DNA of 24,696 bases from Verrucomicrobia bacterium UBA1412. GTDB lineage: Bacteria > Verrucomicrobiota > Verrucomicrobiia > Limisphaerales > UBA1412. Under the pieces are notes generated by a model. It worked only from the letters and a program-made list of their open reading frames with translations. It was not told the origin of the DNA and searched no databases. The stretch spans positions 1 through 24,696 of the forward strand of contig DBPU01000028.1 of NCBI GenBank assembly GCA_002305615.1, in the 5' to 3' direction. Made by a program: the position numbers and the translations under genes. This document shows, one piece after another, positions 1 through 7,966 of the stretch (its first letter is position 1; each line of letters starts with the position of its first letter).

Positions 1-16
1 GCAAAGTCTGAAGTGT

Positions 17-658
17 ATGTTTTTGGCGTTTAATGTAGGGAACAAAGAGGCATACATGAGTTTTCGGACTCCTACTGGTCCCCAGTGGAAAATGAATCTT
101 GACGTATTTAATAATAAAATATCAGAATGGAAAAAAGAAACTAATTATTCTGGGAAAGAGAATATACCATCTGAAACAGAGGCATTTGAGTGGCTGCTCA
201 ACAAAGTCAGCAAAGGAACCTGTTATAAACAGTTCTGGCAGGGTGTCTGTTTTGAGGATTTGGATCCCAATGCACTGAAAATTTTTGGGACACCCCCGTC
301 CACAACCAACTATGGGGTCACCATTTACGACAGCAGTAGGATCGAAAAATTGCTTGTCAATTTTAGTGAGAAAGAAACTAAAATATATCCAAAATGGGCA
401 TGGTCTTTCATTCATGGGAAAGATATTATGTTCAGCGAAAAACCAAATACTAGGGAGATTTTAAGCAAGGATGGAAAGCTCACCTATGCAGATTGTTTCT
501 TTTTCGTACTACGACAATCGGACTATCTCCCTCGACCCATTTATGTACGATTTTATTGGAACAGTACCTGCCAAGTTTGGGTTCCATTCGATATAGCATT
601 TGGAAATAAAAAGAGTTACGATTCAGAAAAAGAAAAATATATTTATGAATTATTTTAA
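17..658 (+). CDS. Hypothetical protein, possibly 5'-truncated by the window edge
   Basis: I do not recognise this protein. The frame is open back to base 2, so the gene may begin outside the window. The first ATG is at 17, but ATG 56 has a better ribosome binding site (GAGG five bases upstream) and would give a 200-residue product starting MSFRTPTGPQ. The protein is rich in Trp, Phe, Tyr, Lys and Asn, with no obvious signal peptide or membrane segment and three scattered cysteines. The DNA is strikingly AT-rich compared with everything after about 1.1 kb, suggesting recent acquisition. Its end overlaps the next gene by 14 bases, so the two are probably translated together. The ORF is uninterrupted and followed by same-strand, overlapping genes, which supports its being real; its function is unknown. 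Confidence 0.6.
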   Translation: MFLAFNVGNKEAYMSFRTPTGPQWKMNLDVFNNKISEWKKETNYSGKENIPSETEAFEWLLNKVSKGTCYKQFWQGVCFEDLDPNALKIFGTPPSTTNYGVTIYDSSRIEKLLVNFSEKETKIYPKWAWSFIHGKDIMFSEKPNTREILSKDGKLTYADCFFFVLRQSDYLPRPIYVRFYWNSTCQVWVPFDIAFGNKKSYDSEKEKYIYELF

Positions 659-1130
659 TATAAATAACAAGTTTAAATTTCAAAAGTTTTTTAGAACTGA
701 GTTTTGGGTATTGTTTTTTTATCGTTTTATTGGACTTTTTTTTATCTTTGCAGCTATCAGTAAATCACGCGGTTTTTACCATATTGAAAGAGTTCTTTTG
801 TTCGCTCATTTCCCCCCTTCAAGTGTGGAGCCTATCGCTTGGATGTTGATATTCTCTGAACTCCTCTTGGGAGTACTTATGACTTTCTTACTAGCCAACA
901 GGGTAACAGGAATTATATCATTTATTATTTTATTATTATTTTCTTTTTTTCTTACATATTTATTGTTTCTACCAAACGCACCTTCTTGCGGATGTACTGG
1001 AAACTTTAGTTTTTTCCAGAGTGCATTTTTTGAGAATTTATTTGGAGTATTAAGAAATCTTTTTTTTATTTCAATAATATTTTTTAGATGGCGTATAATG
1101 CAAAGAAAAGTTGTTCAAGCCTCTCGCTAA
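645..1130 (+). CDS. MauE/DoxX-like redox-associated membrane protein
   Basis: A 161-residue, very hydrophobic protein with about four membrane segments (roughly residues 21-40, 64-84, 88-109 and 133-149). A SELLLG motif lies at 71-76, and PSCGCTG at 113-119 puts Cys115 and Cys117 at the end of the third segment. This layout, especially the Cys-Gly-Cys after transmembrane segment 3, matches the MauE branch of the DoxX superfamily, whose members are linked to disulfide or redox maturation of exported proteins. I chose ATG 645 because it gives a normal N-terminus and a short 14-base overlap with the gene before; an in-frame ATG at 600 would add a charged 15-residue extension lying deep inside the upstream gene. 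The DNA is very AT-rich. The 3' end overlaps the following gene. The substrate is unknown. Confidence 0.65.
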   Translation: MNYFNINNKFKFQKFFRTEFWVLFFYRFIGLFFIFAAISKSRGFYHIERVLLFAHFPPSSVEPIAWMLIFSELLLGVLMTFLLANRVTGIISFIILLLFSFFLTYLLFLPNAPSCGCTGNFSFFQSAFFENLFGVLRNLFFISIIFFRWRIMQRKVVQASR

Positions 1131-2971
1131 GTCTTTGGAGTAAGGTTTTTACATTTCCATTTTGGGTAACCTCTCTGTTGGTCACTATCGGTTTGTTGTG
1201 TGTGTATTTTAGTGCTTGGGGAACAACGTGGGGAGAGTTTAATTTTTCCTCGTCCAGTATCTCTTATTACCGCATACAAGTTGAGAGTCTTCTGGGGGGA
1301 CATTTTTCGCTGAGCTCTCGGATTGATGCAATTCGATTTGACTTAGCTTGGTATGATGGGGGCGTGCAGCAGATATGGGGGCTTGGGGTACCTCTCTGGA
1401 TGTTGCCCTTCGAGGGTGTGAGTCGCATTTTTGGATACTATTGTTCGGACATTGTACCTCTCTTGGTAGCTCTAGGACTGCTCGTTTTCTATACGCTGCA
1501 GACCTCCCATCTCCTTCTCCGGAAGAAACAGCCCTATCCGGTTGCGTTTCTCTTTTCAGGGATAGTCTTTTTTCTGCCCTCTTTGTGGATTTTTTTTTGG
1601 GGTCCCAAAAGTATTTATGGAGTTGCCTGTTTGTATGCCCTGATTTTCTGCCTGATTCTTTTGGTCGCCACTATCCGATATGTAATTGCCCGTAGAAATT
1701 TTGATTTTTTTCTGGCCTGTTTTCTGGCCGGTTTTGTGGCTAATGTGCGCCCTACCTACGGTGTCTATGGAGTTGCCGCCGCGTGCATTTGCTTATGGCA
1801 TTCCCTGTATCCTTGGCGAAGCAGACGCAAAATCGGAGATTTAAAAAAAACCTTCATCGGTTGCGCTCTTTCCTTGGGAGGATTCCTTTTTCTTGCCTGG
1901 AGCAACTGGCTTCGTTTTGGCAATCCCTTTGAATTTGGGCATAACCTCAGCTTTTCTGCAAATACAATTGTTTATTTAACTCGGTTCGGAAATCCCTGTG
2001 ATGAGGCGAGTTTTTGGACCTTGGCACGTGAGCTCTTTTTTTGGCTGTTCACCATACCTTATTGGACGTGGCTGGAGGCGCCCATCCCTCGGTGGCGAGA
2101 TATTTATCAACCTACTTTCGGACTAACTTATCTGGCTCTTCTCATTTTGTGCGGAGTTTTGCTGGTACGCTTTGTCGCAATGTGCAAACGCGCGGGCAGA
2201 TTACGCCCGCACTCCTCCGGCAATAATCTCAGCTTACAACCCGCGGGACAGACTCCTTCCTGGAAATATGTTCTCGTGAATAGCCTTGTTTTCTGGTTCG
2301 CCATTTCCTTTGTGCCCCTTTCGCTTTTCTATCTCAAGTTCGCTACCCTTTCAACGCGTTACATTCACGATTTTGCACCCGCCTTTTTAGCCGCGACTTT
2401 TTGTCTTCTTTTCTGCTCGGGGGGGACGGGTAGATGGAAAAAATGCTGTTATGGAGGTCTTTATGCATTTATCTGCTGGAAACTGATTTATTTAATAACT
2501 TTCCCCGCATCAAATGATACTTGGGCGAGATTGCCAAGAGGAACAGGAGAACTTGCACCTCTAGAAGGTCGAATACTAAGTGATTATCAGGGAATTTACA
2601 CTCCAGAAAATCATCCCTGGTTTTCCGGTATTATGGGTAATGGGATGGAATGGAATAGGGAAACGGGTCTCGTCGGTGCGATGGCTATTCTGATGGTTGA
2701 TCGCCCGCAGTTCCTGGAATTAACGCTGGGACCGGAGGCTGAGGACTTCCCAGAAGTGTACCGGGCCAAGATCAACACTATTGAGCTGCCTATCATCGGG
2801 ATCACACCTACAAAATACGGCACGAACACGGCTAAACGCGTCCGCTTTTCGATCCCCGAATCTATTCTACGCCAAAATGGAAATCAATTAATCAGCCTTT
2901 GCTTTACCCCCAGTTTCCATGGCCGCGATATGAAACGAACCCGACCACTTTATCAGGTGCGATGGAAATAA
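1088..2971 (+). CDS. Polytopic membrane protein, probable GT-C-type glycosyltransferase
   Basis: A 627-residue integral membrane protein with a hydrophobic segment at about 22-43 and many more through residue ~470, followed by a soluble C-terminal part of ~150 residues that looks extracytoplasmic. The loop after the first helix contains RFDLAWYDGGVQQIWGLGVP (about residues 83-102). An acidic, aromatic first loop is typical of GT-C enzymes, which use lipid-linked sugars on the outer face of the membrane. The assignment rests on topology and this loop, not on a firm family match. ATG 1088 overlaps the MauE-like gene by 43 bases, which is long. A GGAG about 40 bases further on hints at a later non-ATG start, but the next in-frame Met is only near residue 104. 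The gene is followed 15 bases later by the flavoprotein gene, fitting a surface-polysaccharide or glycolipid operon. Confidence 0.6.
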   Translation: MAYNAKKSCSSLSLSLWSKVFTFPFWVTSLLVTIGLLCVYFSAWGTTWGEFNFSSSSISYYRIQVESLLGGHFSLSSRIDAIRFDLAWYDGGVQQIWGLGVPLWMLPFEGVSRIFGYYCSDIVPLLVALGLLVFYTLQTSHLLLRKKQPYPVAFLFSGIVFFLPSLWIFFWGPKSIYGVACLYALIFCLILLVATIRYVIARRNFDFFLACFLAGFVANVRPTYGVYGVAAACICLWHSLYPWRSRRKIGDLKKTFIGCALSLGGFLFLAWSNWLRFGNPFEFGHNLSFSANTIVYLTRFGNPCDEASFWTLARELFFWLFTIPYWTWLEAPIPRWRDIYQPTFGLTYLALLILCGVLLVRFVAMCKRAGRLRPHSSGNNLSLQPAGQTPSWKYVLVNSLVFWFAISFVPLSLFYLKFATLSTRYIHDFAPAFLAATFCLLFCSGGTGRWKKCCYGGLYAFICWKLIYLITFPASNDTWARLPRGTGELAPLEGRILSDYQGIYTPENHPWFSGIMGNGMEWNRETGLVGAMAILMVDRPQFLELTLGPEAEDFPEVYRAKINTIELPIIGITPTKYGTNTAKRVRFSIPESILRQNGNQLISLCFTPSFHGRDMKRTRPLYQVRWK

Positions 2972-2986
2972 AATTAGCCAAATGAA

Positions 2987-4531
2987 ATGGATACCTTGAA
3001 AGCAAATTCAGAAAATACGCATAAACATCCAATTGTGGTCGTAGGGGCCGGCCCGGCGGGGTTAACCGCAGCGGCGGAGTGCGTGCGCTTGCGGGGCGGC
3101 TCTGGAGAAGGCGTCACGCTGCTGGAGCAGGATCCGAGCACAGTCGGCGGGATATCGAGGACCGTTTGTCATAAAGGATTTCGGTTTGATATCGGGGGAC
3201 ACCGTTTTTTCAGCAAGAACCCGGAGATTGTCCGCTGGTGGCAAGAGCGGTTGCCTGAAGATTTTCTTTCCGTTCGTCGTCAATCGCGTATTTTCTATCA
3301 AGGTCGTTTTTACGATTATCCCCTCAAGCCCTGGAATGCGCTGCGGAACCTGGGCTTCCTGGAGAGCCTGCTCTGTGGGCTGAGTTACGTCCACAGGCGA
3401 ATGTGGCCGATCCGGCCTGAGACGAGTTTTGCGGATTGGGTAAGCAATCGATTTGGGAATCGTCTGTTCCGGCATTTTTTCAAGACCTACACGGAAAAAG
3501 TCTGGGGAATTCCTTGCACAGAGATCAGTGCCGATTGGGCTGCCCAACGGATACAACAGGGTCTGTCCTTGATGCGCGCAGTCTGGAATGCCTTTTCCAA
3601 GCCACAACCGGGAGGACCAGTTGTGAAAACCTTGATTGACCGTTTCCAATATCCCCGGTTGGGGCCCGGAATGATGTGGGAACAAACCCGTGATGATTTA
3701 TTGAAAGCCGGGGTGAATATCCAGATGGGACGAAAGGTTACGGAAATTCTCTGGCAGAATACTGTCCCGGATTCCGATAAGCGCCGAGTCGTGTCAGTGC
3801 GCACGCTGACGCCTGATGGCAAAACGGAGGATTGGGCCGGTAAGGAGTTTATCCTTTCCATGCCTCTGCGGGAAACCTTGCAAGCCCTGAGACCTTTACC
3901 CCCCGAGGCCACTCAAAGGGCAGCCCGGAGCTTGCTCTATCGGGATTTCATGACCGTAGCATTACTAATCCGTCAACCGGAAAAGAATGCCGTTCTCTTT
4001 CCGGATAATTGGATTTATATCCATGATAATCAAGTGCAAATGGGGCGGATTCAGAATTTCAACAACTGGAGTCTGGAGATGGTCCCTCAGCCTAAGGAGG
4101 GTACCCTCACCTGTCTGGGTTTGGAATACTTTTGCAATCAGGGCGATACTCTGTGGGAAAAACCCGATGAGGAACTGTTAACCTTGGCAAAAAGAGAGCT
4201 GATGCAGGTGGGTATCTTCCCTTCTGGTGCGGTGAGGATGCCTGGTCTCAGGGTGGAGGATGGCTGCGTAGTGCGGATGCCCAAGGCGTATCCTGTTTAT
4301 GGAATGAAGTATCGGGATACTTTACGGGTAATTCGAAAAGAGTTGGAGAATTTTTCCAATTTGCAGGTTTGCGGGCGCAATGGCATGCACAAGTACAATA
4401 ATCAGGACCACTCAATGATGACCGGCCTCCTTGCCGCACGCAACATTGCCGATCAGGCCCGTCCCCCGGAGAAGAAATTATTTGATCTTTGGTCCGTGAA
4501 CGAAGATAGTCTGTATCAGGAAGAGGTATAA
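2987..4531 (+). CDS. FAD-dependent oxidoreductase, protoporphyrinogen-oxidase/UDP-galactopyranose-mutase-like
   Basis: A 514-residue flavoprotein. An N-terminal Rossmann FAD site is seen at VVVGAGPAGLTAA (G20, G22, G25), then GGISR and DIGGHRFFSK around residues 54-78, a signature of the amine-oxidase / protoporphyrinogen-oxidase-like group that includes UDP-galactopyranose mutase relatives. The C-terminal FAD-contact region reads VCGRNGMHKYNNQDHSMMTG near 460-480. Proteins of this type often sit in cell-surface glycan clusters, where some rearrange or oxidise sugars. The exact substrate cannot be read from sequence, and haem biosynthesis is less likely given the neighbours. The gene starts 15 bases after the GT-C-like gene. 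Another ATG at 2982 is out of frame and was not used. The stop lies one base before the prepilin-like start codon. Confidence 0.8.
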   Translation: MDTLKANSENTHKHPIVVVGAGPAGLTAAAECVRLRGGSGEGVTLLEQDPSTVGGISRTVCHKGFRFDIGGHRFFSKNPEIVRWWQERLPEDFLSVRRQSRIFYQGRFYDYPLKPWNALRNLGFLESLLCGLSYVHRRMWPIRPETSFADWVSNRFGNRLFRHFFKTYTEKVWGIPCTEISADWAAQRIQQGLSLMRAVWNAFSKPQPGGPVVKTLIDRFQYPRLGPGMMWEQTRDDLLKAGVNIQMGRKVTEILWQNTVPDSDKRRVVSVRTLTPDGKTEDWAGKEFILSMPLRETLQALRPLPPEATQRAARSLLYRDFMTVALLIRQPEKNAVLFPDNWIYIHDNQVQMGRIQNFNNWSLEMVPQPKEGTLTCLGLEYFCNQGDTLWEKPDEELLTLAKRELMQVGIFPSGAVRMPGLRVEDGCVVRMPKAYPVYGMKYRDTLRVIRKELENFSNLQVCGRNGMHKYNNQDHSMMTGLLAARNIADQARPPEKKLFDLWSVNEDSLYQEEV

Positions 4532-4532
4532 T

Positions 4533-5282
4533 ATGCAAGTCCAGCTTGGCAAACGAAAAGGTTTCACCTTGATTGAGCTTTTGGTCGTGATTTCGATCTT
4601 GGCAATTCTGGCGGGAATGCTTTTGCCGGTACTCAGCCGTGTCAAAGAAAAGGCACGTATTGTCCAATGCAAGGGTAACCTCAAAAATATCGGCATTGCC
4701 TTGACCCTTTATGCCGATGATAACGAGGGCCGTTTTCCCGACATGCGCAGACCTCCCTTCCGGCTGGAAGGAGAACCCAGTGGGGTATGCGGTTATTGGC
4801 CATGGGATTTATCCAGGCGCCTGACGGACCGCTTGGAACATTACGGACTGGAGCGAAAACTCTATTTTTGCCCCTCCGCCCGTGAGATGCTCAAGGATAT
4901 GAGCAACCGTTGGGAGTTCTCTCCCCACTTTCGCGTCAATAGCTATATGTGGCTCATCCCCGGCATCGCGGGTGTCAAAAACGAAGACTGCTGGGTTTTC
5001 TCCCCCGAAGAGCACCGCCGTTGGGCCATTGGAACCGAGCCCCCGACGCGCTTTATCCCGCTACTCACCGACGCCGTGATTGGCCAGCGGAATATGGATG
5101 GAACCATGCGCTACGATACGATTTATGGCGACAATGTGGATAAAACAAGCCATCTGAAAGGCAATATGCCCGCGGGTGCAAATCAGGTTTTCACCGATGG
5201 TCGGGTGGAATGGTTTTCCTGGAAGAAGTTAGAAGAACGCTATTACTGGGTGCGCCCGAACGACACACGCTTCCACTTCTGA
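4533..5282 (+). CDS. Prepilin-type N-terminal cleavage/methylation domain protein (pseudopilin-like)
   Basis: A 249-residue protein. The short positively charged leader MQVQLGKRKG is followed by FTLIELLVVISILAIL: cleavage by prepilin peptidase after Gly10, methylation of Phe11, and the conserved Glu at mature position 5 (Glu15). The continuation LLPVLSRVKEKAR and the tail with NQVFTDGRVEWF (a 'DG' motif near the C-terminus) match the large type II/IV pseudopilin-like family expanded in Verrucomicrobiota, Planctomycetota and Lentisphaerota. The mature protein would be anchored by its N-terminal helix with a globular extracytoplasmic domain. Start choice is secure: the leader is intact and a GGAAGAGG ribosome site lies in the end of the upstream gene. 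It follows the flavoprotein stop by one base, so translation is likely coupled. It is the last gene before the convergent tRNA-Arg. Confidence 0.88.
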   Translation: MQVQLGKRKGFTLIELLVVISILAILAGMLLPVLSRVKEKARIVQCKGNLKNIGIALTLYADDNEGRFPDMRRPPFRLEGEPSGVCGYWPWDLSRRLTDRLEHYGLERKLYFCPSAREMLKDMSNRWEFSPHFRVNSYMWLIPGIAGVKNEDCWVFSPEEHRRWAIGTEPPTRFIPLLTDAVIGQRNMDGTMRYDTIYGDNVDKTSHLKGNMPAGANQVFTDGRVEWFSWKKLEERYYWVRPNDTRFHF

Positions 5283-5284
5283 AA

Positions 5285-5350
<66 letters not shown>

Positions 5351-5361
<11 letters not shown>

Positions 5362-5431
5362 GGCCTTTTTTGTTGTCGCGGTCGCTGCGATAAGGAGACT
5401 TCACGCCCCTTTTCTGCTGCTCGCGCGGCCT
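5351..5431 (-). repeat. Imperfect 16-bp direct repeat duplicating the tRNA-Arg 5' end
   Basis: Bases 5351-5366 (the first 11 bases of the tRNA and five leader bases) recur at 5416-5431 with one mismatch; read on the minus strand both are AGGCCGCGCGAGYAGC. The copies are 65 bases apart. The upstream copy sits directly after the -10 box of the tRNA promoter, where a tRNA would normally begin, and is not followed by the rest of a tRNA. It may be the remnant of a tandem tRNA copy or of an insertion at the tRNA 5' end. Confidence 0.7.
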
Positions 5432-5435
5432 CTCG

Positions 5436-5464
5436 AATGTATGCAAAAACGCGCACCTTTGCAA
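5436..5464 (-). promoter_or_regulatory. Probable promoter of tRNA-Arg
   Basis: On the minus strand TTGCAA (5459-5464) and TACATT (5436-5441) are separated by exactly 17 bases, a sigma-70-type arrangement. Transcription would begin near 5429, at the duplicated tRNA 5' fragment and about 68 bases before the mature tRNA, giving an unusually long precursor leader. Confidence 0.55.
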
Positions 5465-5560
5465 TCTCTATGTGGAGTTAAAACCGCGGCCGCCCTCGTT
5501 CCTCTCACCGGACCGGACAAAATACTGGTCTTTCACCCTGGCTTTCATTAACATAAACGC

Positions 5561-5592
5561 GCATCAGGGCTCCTCCGGATGCACCTTTTTTT
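5561..5592 (+). terminator. Weak hairpin with T-run upstream of ruvA
   Basis: GCATC (5561-5565) pairs with GATGC (5578-5582), with AGG/CCT inside and a three-base bulge, followed by seven T's at 5586-5592. It resembles a weak intrinsic terminator or attenuator. No + strand gene lies just before it except the prepilin-like gene across the tRNA, so it could end that operon or be chance. The rest of the gene-free stretch 5283-5606 holds the tRNA, its promoter and the repeat; I see nothing else in it. Confidence 0.3.
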
Positions 5593-5606
5593 ATAAGCTT
5601 TGCCCT

Positions 5607-6218
5607 ATGATCGTATCCTTGAAAGGCATTTTAATGGAGTCGCATCCCACGCTGGCGGTGGTCGATGTCCACGGTGTCGGCTATGAAGTGCTCATGCCCC
5701 TTTCTTCCACGACGCAGCTGCCCGCCATCGGCCAGGAGGTAAAAATCCAAACCCATCTGGTCGTCCGGGAAGATGCTCAGACGCTCTACGGCTTCATGAG
5801 CACGGCTGAAAAGGAGCTCTTCCGCATCCTGATCAACTCGGTCAGCGGCATCGGCCCCAAAATCGCCCTCAATATCCTTAGCGGCATGACGGTGGAGCGC
5901 TTCCGCCTGGCTGTCAGCTCGGGCGACGTCAAAGCTCTTTCCCAAGTCAGCGGCATCGGCAAAAAAACGGCCGAGCGCATCGTCGTCGAGCTCAAGGATA
6001 AGGTCGGCCTGGCCTTCTCCGGCACACTCCCCTCAGCCGGCGCCTCCGGTGCGTATACCCTCTCCCCTCTGGATAAATCCCTGGCCGATGCGGTCTCTGC
6101 CCTGATGACCCTCGGTTTCAAACAGGCCGATGCCCTCACGGCCGCCAAGGCAGCCCAGGCCATGCTGGGACCCGAGGCCAGCGTTGAAGAACTCATCCGG
6201 GCCAGTTTAAAAAAATAA
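5607..6218 (+). CDS. ruvA: Holliday junction branch migration protein RuvA
   Basis: A 203-residue protein, the same length as E. coli RuvA. RuvA tetramers bind four-way DNA junctions and load the RuvB ring motor during recombinational repair. Domain I (OB fold) begins MIVSLKGILMESHPTLAVVD and includes DVHGVGYEV. Domain II carries two helix-hairpin-helix motifs, SVSGIGPKIALNIL (78-91) and QVSGIGKKTAERIV (113-126). A flexible linker leads to the C-terminal RuvB-binding helices (about 155-203, with MTLGF). The reading frame extends upstream to 5472 but ATG 5607 matches the family start; no Shine-Dalgarno is visible. ruvB and ruvC are not in the window. The next gene starts 27 bases downstream, so co-transcription with the acyltransferase is likely. 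Confidence 0.97.
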   Translation: MIVSLKGILMESHPTLAVVDVHGVGYEVLMPLSSTTQLPAIGQEVKIQTHLVVREDAQTLYGFMSTAEKELFRILINSVSGIGPKIALNILSGMTVERFRLAVSSGDVKALSQVSGIGKKTAERIVVELKDKVGLAFSGTLPSAGASGAYTLSPLDKSLADAVSALMTLGFKQADALTAAKAAQAMLGPEASVEELIRASLKK

Positions 6219-6245
6219 GCATTTCGTGGCACCCTGTTTAAAATA

Positions 6246-6959
6246 ATGAGTATCGAGTCATACACCGCGCCCGCTGCACCCCGCATCGTCAAACCCCAGA
6301 AAGCACGCTGGCACGGCAGGCTCCTGGCCTGGCTTGTTTTTGGCGTCACGCGCCTCTTCACCGCATCCATCCGCTTCCGTGTCCACCCAGTCCACAACCA
6401 CATTGAGGGATTCGGCACCCTTTCCAATCCGCAGAACGTCATTTTCTGCATTTGGCATAACCGCCTCTTTCTCTCCCTGGCCTGCTATTTCGTATTCGTG
6501 GTCAAAACGCAGCCCAAGCGCAAAATGGCCGCCCTGGTCAGCGCCAGCCGCGATGGTGGAATGCTCACCCATGTCCTGGAACTTTACAACATCGTCCCGA
6601 TACGCGGCTCCAGCAGCCGCCGGGGAGCCCAGGCCATGCTCGAACTCCATTCCAGCGCCGAGAAAGGTCTGGATCTCTCCATCACCCCCGATGGTCCCCG
6701 CGGGCCACGCTATCGGATTCATCCGGGCGTCATCACCCTGGCTCAGCTCACCGGTCTGCCGATTCTCCCCATCACTTACCGCCTCTCCCGCAAGATTACC
6801 CTCAATAGCTGGGACCGCTTTCAGATTCCCCTGCCCTTTTGCACCTGCACCGTCTCGGTCGGCGAGCCGGTCTATGTTCCCAAAGATATCACCCCCGAAG
6901 AGCGCGAAACCTGGCGCAAAAAACTCAACCAAACCATGCTCGACCAAACAGAGGATTAA
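6246..6959 (+). CDS. Lysophospholipid acyltransferase family protein (DUF374 type)
   Basis: A 237-residue protein of the LPLAT superfamily, DUF374 branch. The catalytic region reads IWHNRLF (His71), followed by SASRDGG (100-105), the substrate-binding block IRGSSSRRG (119-127) and TPDGPRGPR (147-155), all in the usual order. Such proteins transfer acyl groups in membrane lipid or lipid A-like synthesis at the inner membrane; DUF374 members often lie near envelope genes. A moderately hydrophobic stretch at 26-41 could associate with the membrane. No clear ribosome binding site precedes ATG 6246. The gene lies between ruvA and galU with 27- and 30-base gaps. The precise acceptor lipid is unknown. 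Confidence 0.85.
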   Translation: MSIESYTAPAAPRIVKPQKARWHGRLLAWLVFGVTRLFTASIRFRVHPVHNHIEGFGTLSNPQNVIFCIWHNRLFLSLACYFVFVVKTQPKRKMAALVSASRDGGMLTHVLELYNIVPIRGSSSRRGAQAMLELHSSAEKGLDLSITPDGPRGPRYRIHPGVITLAQLTGLPILPITYRLSRKITLNSWDRFQIPLPFCTCTVSVGEPVYVPKDITPEERETWRKKLNQTMLDQTED

Positions 6960-6989
6960 CCCATTCCACTTTAAAAACAGGAGATCAAT

Positions 6990-7871
6990 ATGAAAATCAC
7001 AAAAGCTGTCATCCCGGCCGCAGGCTTCGGCACCCGTTTCCTGCCCGCATCCAAAGCTCAACCCAAAGAGATGCTCCCCATCGTCGATACTCCCACCATT
7101 CAATACGTGGTTGAAGAGGTAGAAAAAGCCGGCATCTCCGATATCCTCATGATTATCGGCAAAGCCAAGCGCGCCATCGAAGAGCACTTCGACCGCAATT
7201 TCGAGCTCGAAGCCGAACTGGCCGAGAAAAACCGCATTCAGGAACTGAACGATATCCGCCGCATTTCAGAAATCGCCAATATCTTCTTTATCTACCAGAA
7301 GGAATTGAACGGCCTGGGCGACGCCGTCAACTATGCCCGCAGCCATGTCGGCCAGGAGCCCTTCGTTGTCCTCCTGGGTGATACCATTATCGACACGGAT
7401 AACGGCCAGAGCATCACAGCGGAGATGATCCGCGTCTATGAGCAGTACCAGGCGCCGGTCGTTCTGCTCGAAGAGGTCGACCCCAAAAAAGTCAGCCGAT
7501 ACGGCATTGTCGGCGGCACCATGATCGACTCCCAGATCGTCGAAATCAATCAGCTGGTGGAGAAACCAGCAGTCGATCAAGCCCCCTCCAATCTGGCCGT
7601 CGCGGGCCGCTACATTCTCACTCCCGATATTTTCGAATGCATCGACCAGACTCCCCGCGGCAAAAATAACGAAATCCAGCTCACCGACGCCATGCAGTTG
7701 CTCCTCAAGCGCCGCCGTTTCTATGGGCTCAAGCTCAAAGGCGTCCGCCACGATATCGGCAACAAACTCGACTTCGTCAAAACCAATATCCTCTACGCCA
7801 TGAAACGCAGAGATATGGGCGAAGCCATCAAGAAATTCATCAAAGATATCGCAGCGAAACTGGACCACTAA
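6990..7871 (+). CDS. galU: UTP-glucose-1-phosphate uridylyltransferase
   Basis: A 293-residue cytoplasmic enzyme making UDP-glucose from glucose-1-phosphate and UTP, the precursor for surface glycans, glycolipids and trehalose or glycogen routes. The nucleotide-binding loop AAGFGTRFLPASKAQPKEML (10-29) is diagnostic, with the later motifs VVLLGDTI, GIVGG, LVEKP, AVAGRYIL and GNKLDFVKTNI all in order. Length is typical for bacterial GalU. AGGAG eight bases before ATG 6990 fixes the start. It is 30 bases downstream of the acyltransferase gene and probably shares its transcript. Confidence 0.96.
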   Translation: MKITKAVIPAAGFGTRFLPASKAQPKEMLPIVDTPTIQYVVEEVEKAGISDILMIIGKAKRAIEEHFDRNFELEAELAEKNRIQELNDIRRISEIANIFFIYQKELNGLGDAVNYARSHVGQEPFVVLLGDTIIDTDNGQSITAEMIRVYEQYQAPVVLLEEVDPKKVSRYGIVGGTMIDSQIVEINQLVEKPAVDQAPSNLAVAGRYILTPDIFECIDQTPRGKNNEIQLTDAMQLLLKRRRFYGLKLKGVRHDIGNKLDFVKTNILYAMKRRDMGEAIKKFIKDIAAKLDH

Positions 7872-7966
7872 ACCACTTTCCAGACTATTTTCTTAAAAAA
7901 CTCTGGACATTCTGTCAAAATTAGGACAGGCTTTCGATTGACTTTAAGTCCAAACACGAAAATATT

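Noticed and set aside
6258..7187. 309-codon open frame on the - strand
   Set aside because: It is the complement of the acyltransferase and the start of galU, both strongly supported; its Gly/Asp/Ala-rich product is typical of a shadow of high-GC coding DNA.
7879..7907. Hairpin TCCAGA/TCTGGA after galU
   Set aside because: Only six pairs with a 17-base loop and no T-run after it; not enough for a terminator.
7938..7966. Promoter-like TTGACT, 17 bases, AATATT before the zinc-ribbon gene
   Set aside because: The -10 box would touch the ATG, so transcription would begin inside the gene and cut off the zinc ribbon. It is probably chance unless the start is remapped.
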